A DNA stretch of 57,864 nt. It comes from an uncultured Rhodospirillales bacterium. GTDB taxonomy: Bacteria; Pseudomonadota; Alphaproteobacteria; Azospirillales; Azospirillaceae. The translations under genes were made by a program, and so were the position numbers. Under the pieces are notes generated by a model that worked only from the letters and a program-made list of their open reading frames with translations, was not told the origin of the DNA and did not search any database. Position 1 is the stretch's first letter, and each line of letters starts with the position of its first letter. Positions 55,183-57,864 of this stretch are shown here, one piece after another. The stretch is from NCBI GenBank assembly GCA_903856295.1, contig CAIOBP010000120.1:1-57864 (forward strand), in the 5' to 3' direction.

Positions 55183-55803
55183 TCAACTTTGCGCACAGTT
55201 TCCTGCCGGTTCCGGTTTGGCTGGCTGGATGGCCACAGTTACCTTGTTCATGAACTTGTCGGGAGCGCTGGCGGCGAGCAGGGGAAAGGCGTCGGCGCAG
55301 GCGGCGAGCAGGGGAGGGAGCCAGGAGGCGTCGGCCTTGGCGAAGTCGCGCAGAACGTAAGCGTGGACCAGGGCCTTGTCGCCGGGATGGCCGATGCCGA
55401 GGCGCACCCGCCAGTAGTCGGGACCGAGATGGGCGTCGATGGAGCGCAGGCCGTTGTGGCCGCCGGCGCCGCCGCCCCGCTTGACCCGCAAGCGGCCGGG
55501 CGCGAGGTCCAGTTCATCGTGAAAGACCACCACCCGCTCGGGTCCGAGCTTGTAGAAGCCGGCGGCATCGCCCACCGACTGGCCCGAAAGGTTCATGTAG
55601 GTCTGGGGCTGGATGGCCAGCACCTTCTCGGTGCCGCCGTTGGGCAGAGCCACCGTGCCTTCGGCGATTTTAGCCTGAAAGCGCTTGCGCCAGGGGCCGA
55701 AGCCATGGCGGCGGACGATTTCGTCCACCGCCATGAATCCGATATTGTGCCGGTTTCCTGCGTATTCCGCTCCGGGATTGCCGAGGCCGACCAGGAGCAG
55801 CAT
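55183..55803 (-). CDS. pth: peptidyl-tRNA hydrolase
   Basis: A 206-residue enzyme that frees tRNA from prematurely released peptidyl-tRNA. [21 protein letters not shown] carries the catalytic His-21 region, [12 protein letters not shown] is the substrate loop, [18 protein letters not shown] has the catalytic Asp, and [12 protein letters not shown] is the second substrate motif. It lies 23 nt after rplY in the conserved prs-rplY-pth order. Confidence 0.95.
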   Translation of the reverse strand: MLLLVGLGNPGAEYAGNRHNIGFMAVDEIVRRHGFGPWRKRFQAKIAEGTVALPNGGTEKVLAIQPQTYMNLSGQSVGDAAGFYKLGPERVVVFHDELDLAPGRLRVKRGGGAGGHNGLRSIDAHLGPDYWRVRLGIGHPGDKALVHAYVLRDFAKADASWLPPLLAACADAFPLLAASAPDKFMNKVTVAIQPAKPEPAGNCAQS

Positions 55804-55826
55804 CCGCCGGGTCCGTTTTGCTCAGG

Positions 55827-56444
55827 TCAGGCCTTGGCCGCGTCCGCCGGAGTCGCCTCTCCCGCGTCAAGCTTCAGGCCCGACGGCGTGGCGATGGTGA
55901 CCACGGTCATGTCCTGGGCGGCATGGGTGACGCTGGTGCCGGCCGGCAGCGCGATGGTGTTGAGGTGGACCGAGGCGCCAAGGTCCAGGCCCTCGAGGTT
56001 GATGTCGATATGCTCCGGAATATGAGCGGCATCGCAACTCAGCTCGATCTCGTGCAACACGATGTTGAGGGTGCCGCCGCGCTTCAGGCCCGGGCTCTTG
56101 TCCTGGCCGACGAAGCGGACCGGAACATGCACGGTGATCTTGGTTTCGGCGCTGACCCGCAGGAAATCCACATGCTCGGGCACGTCGGTGACCGGATGGA
56201 ACTGGACATCGCGCGGCAGCACCCGGTGGGTGGCGCCTGCGACCGTGACGTCGAAGAGATGGGTGAAGAAGCCGGGCTTCTTCAAAATCTTCGAGAACTC
56301 GTTGAGGTCCAGCGAGATCATCAGCGGGGTTTGCTTGTTGCCGTAGATCACGGCGGGAATGCGACCGGCACGGCGGGTCTGGCGGGCGGTCCCCTTTCCG
56401 GCCCGCTGACGCGGCTCGGCGGTCAGCGTGTGGGTTTCAGTCAT
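55827..56444 (-). CDS. rplY: 50S ribosomal protein L25 / general stress protein Ctc
   Basis: A 205-residue L25 of the long (Ctc/TL5) type that binds 5S rRNA. RQRAGKGTARQTRRAGRIPAVIYG is the N-terminal L25 motif set (split: AGKGTARQTRR and GRIPAVIYG), LPRDVQFHPVTDVPEHVDFL the middle segment, and the C-terminal beta domain HIPEHIDINLEGLDLGASVH follows. The Ala-rich tail (TPADAAKA) is usual in alphaproteobacteria. Confidence 0.95.
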   Translation of the reverse strand: MTETHTLTAEPRQRAGKGTARQTRRAGRIPAVIYGNKQTPLMISLDLNEFSKILKKPGFFTHLFDVTVAGATHRVLPRDVQFHPVTDVPEHVDFLRVSAETKITVHVPVRFVGQDKSPGLKRGGTLNIVLHEIELSCDAAHIPEHIDINLEGLDLGASVHLNTIALPAGTSVTHAAQDMTVVTIATPSGLKLDAGEATPADAAKA

Positions 56445-56568
56445 CGAAGACTCTCCTCAGGGCTGGCGGACTCTGCGGCCCGCCGTGGGTGAGACGCCGG
56501 CCTCCAGGGGTGCCGGGCGCCACGACCACCCCCCGCGACGGCGCGGGCGGCGGGCATCTCGAAAAAGA

Positions 56569-57501
56569 CTAGCCGAACAGCGTGGAAACCGACCGTTCCT
56601 CGTTGATTCTCCGCATCGCTTCGGCGATCAGCGGCGCGATGGTCAACTGGCGGATATTGTGGGAAACCTTCATGGCCTGAGTCGCGGCGATGCTGTCGGT
56701 GGTCACCAGCATGTCGATGGGCGAGGAGCCGATCAGCGCCACCGCGCCGCCGGACAGCACACCGTGGGTGGTATAGGCGCTCACCGACACCGCTCCGGCG
56801 GCCTTGAGCGCGCGCGCGGCGTTGCACAGGGTGCCGCCGCTGTCCACGATGTCGTCGATCAAAATGCAGGCACGACCGGCGACGTTGCCGATGATGTGCA
56901 TCACTTCCGATTCGCCGGCCCGCTCGCGGCGCTTGTCGATGATCGCGAGTTCGGCGCCGAGGCGGCTGGCCAGCTTGCGCGCCCGCACGACACCGCCGAC
57001 ATCGGGGGACACCACCACCAACTCGCCGGTGGTGTGAGTTTCGCGAATGTCCTTCTCGAACACCGGCCCGGCGACCAGATTATCAAGGGGAATGTCGAAA
57101 AAGCCCTGGATCTGCCCGGCATGGAGATCGAGTGTCAGCACCCGGTCGGCACCGGCCACCGTGATCAGGTCGGCGACCAGCTTGGCTGAAATCGGGGTGC
57201 GCGGTCCGGCCTTGCGGTCCTGACGGGCATAGCCGTAGTAGGGCAGCACCGCGGTGATGCGCCGGGCCGAGGCGCGCTTCAGCGCGTCCATGATCACCAG
57301 CAGTTCCATCATATGGTCGTTGGCCGGAGCCGAGGTCGACTGGATGACGAAGCAATCCTCGCCGCGGACGTTCTCGAGAATCTCGACGAACACCTCCTGA
57401 TCGGCGAAGCGCTTGATGTTGGCTTTGGTCAATGGTGTGTTGAGACACACAGATATCGCCTCGGCCAGCGGCCGATTGCTGTTGCCGGCAATCACCTTCA
57501 T
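56569..57501 (-). CDS. prs: ribose-phosphate pyrophosphokinase
   Basis: A 310-residue enzyme that makes PRPP from ribose 5-phosphate and [18 protein letters not shown] is the N-terminal motif, [20 protein letters not shown] the ATP loop, [10 protein letters not shown] the flexible catalytic loop, and [13 protein letters not shown] the PRPP-binding site. ATG 57501 gives the standard length; the frame is open to 57576. PRPP is also a substrate of the UbiA-type phosphoribosyltransferase in the glycan locus. Confidence 0.95.
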   Translation of the reverse strand: MKVIAGNSNRPLAEAISVCLNTPLTKANIKRFADQEVFVEILENVRGEDCFVIQSTSAPANDHMMELLVIMDALKRASARRITAVLPYYGYARQDRKAGPRTPISAKLVADLITVAGADRVLTLDLHAGQIQGFFDIPLDNLVAGPVFEKDIRETHTTGELVVVSPDVGGVVRARKLASRLGAELAIIDKRRERAGESEVMHIIGNVAGRACILIDDIVDSGGTLCNAARALKAAGAVSVSAYTTHGVLSGGAVALIGSSPIDMLVTTDSIAATQAMKVSHNIRQLTIAPLIAEAMRRINEERSVSTLFG

Positions 57502-57864
57502 GGGTGTCAGCTCTCCTCTGAGGCTGCCCGCTGGAAGCCCCTCGCCAAAATCGGCCGGACCATACCAGGGTGTCATCGAGCTGTAAATATTTCATCCGGG
57601 GGCTCCTTCCGCACGGTCCGCTGTGGCCGTTGCCGGTTCGCCAGCATGATGGCGGGGAGGGCGGTGCTGTCAGGGTGTTTTTGGAGTATTGTTGTGGATT
57701 TCCGAGGTAATCGTCTGAAAAAAGTTGGCCCGTCGCTGCGACTCGTGGGTTAGAACTCGCGTTGAAGTAGCTGCCTGCCCCTGACGCCGGACGCCGGCCT
57801 CCCATCATTTATCCCTTGGTGAGACCGGAGAGACCATCCCTCGGCGCCGACCTGCCGCTTGGCA
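57502..57864. other. 363-bp region upstream of prs, no gene seen
   Basis: Holds the prs leader and promoter region. No open frame with recognisable content and no strong repeat or hairpin was noted. Confidence 0.5.

Overview
The window reads as a chromosomal segment of a GC-rich alphaproteobacterium, most likely a Magnetospirillum-like member of the Rhodospirillales. The pointers are a squalene-hopene cyclase, alphaproteobacterial housekeeping genes (yebC, pth, rplY, prs), many chemoreceptors, and above all a mamX-mamZ pair, genes otherwise characteristic of magnetotactic bacteria. No rRNA, CRISPR array, insertion sequence or phage was found. One tRNA-Thr is present.

Layout. (1) 1-3 kb: yebC and shc, divergent. 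(2) 3-25.4 kb: a large exopolysaccharide / surface-glycan locus. A minus-strand radical SAM gene and a lower-GC polymerase-like/GT-C pair are followed by a plus-strand cassette that looks like the decaprenyl-phosphoryl-arabinose pathway (UbiA-type transferase, DprE1-like oxidase, DprE2-like reductase) plus a methyltransferase and a Wzx flippase. Next comes a minus-strand operon (outer-membrane barrel, Wzc-type tyrosine autokinase, unknown membrane protein, GT2, GT9) and then a plus-strand operon (Wza-type lipoprotein, a secreted repetitive Ala/Asn-rich protein, Wzy/ligase-like polymerase, priming sugar-phosphate transferase, WecB/TagA/CpsF transferase). Together these supply priming, assembly, flipping, polymerisation and export. 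(3) 25.4-28 kb: a three-gene operon pairing two chemoreceptor-like soluble proteins with an ODP-type (flavodiiron-like) metallo-beta-lactamase protein, a probable oxygen/redox sensor. (4) 28.3-28.7 kb: a near-perfect sigma-54 promoter in front of a 73-codon gene. (5) 28.7-31.3 kb: modABC molybdate importer. (6) 31.6-34.5 kb: mamX and mamZ, without mamY or ftsZ-like. (7) 34.6-41.7 kb: a minus-strand chemosensory/mechanosensory group: hemerythrin-tailed MCP, MscS channel with cyclic-nucleotide domain, another MCP, and a three-CheW-domain protein. (8) 42-44.3 kb: DUF2249 fused to a polytopic membrane protein, then a hemerythrin protein. (9) 44.3-50.6 kb: a molybdoenzyme operon (alpha, beta, gamma, chaperone) whose beta subunit strongly resembles the periplasmic nitrite oxidoreductase (NXR) of Nitrospira/anammox bacteria, with an Fnr-type box upstream. 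(10) 51.2-54.6 kb: FMN glutamate-synthase-like protein, SDR remnant and photolyase. (11) 55-57.5 kb: tRNA-Thr, pth, rplY, prs.

A plausible common theme of 25-51 kb is life at the oxic-anoxic interface. Oxygen and redox sensing (ODP, hemerythrins, MCPs), molybdate supply for a Tat-exported nitrate/nitrite-type molybdoenzyme, and magnetosome redox proteins sit side by side. The two strongest items for follow-up are the NXR-like operon and the detached mamXZ pair. All family assignments were made by reading the sequence; no search was run.
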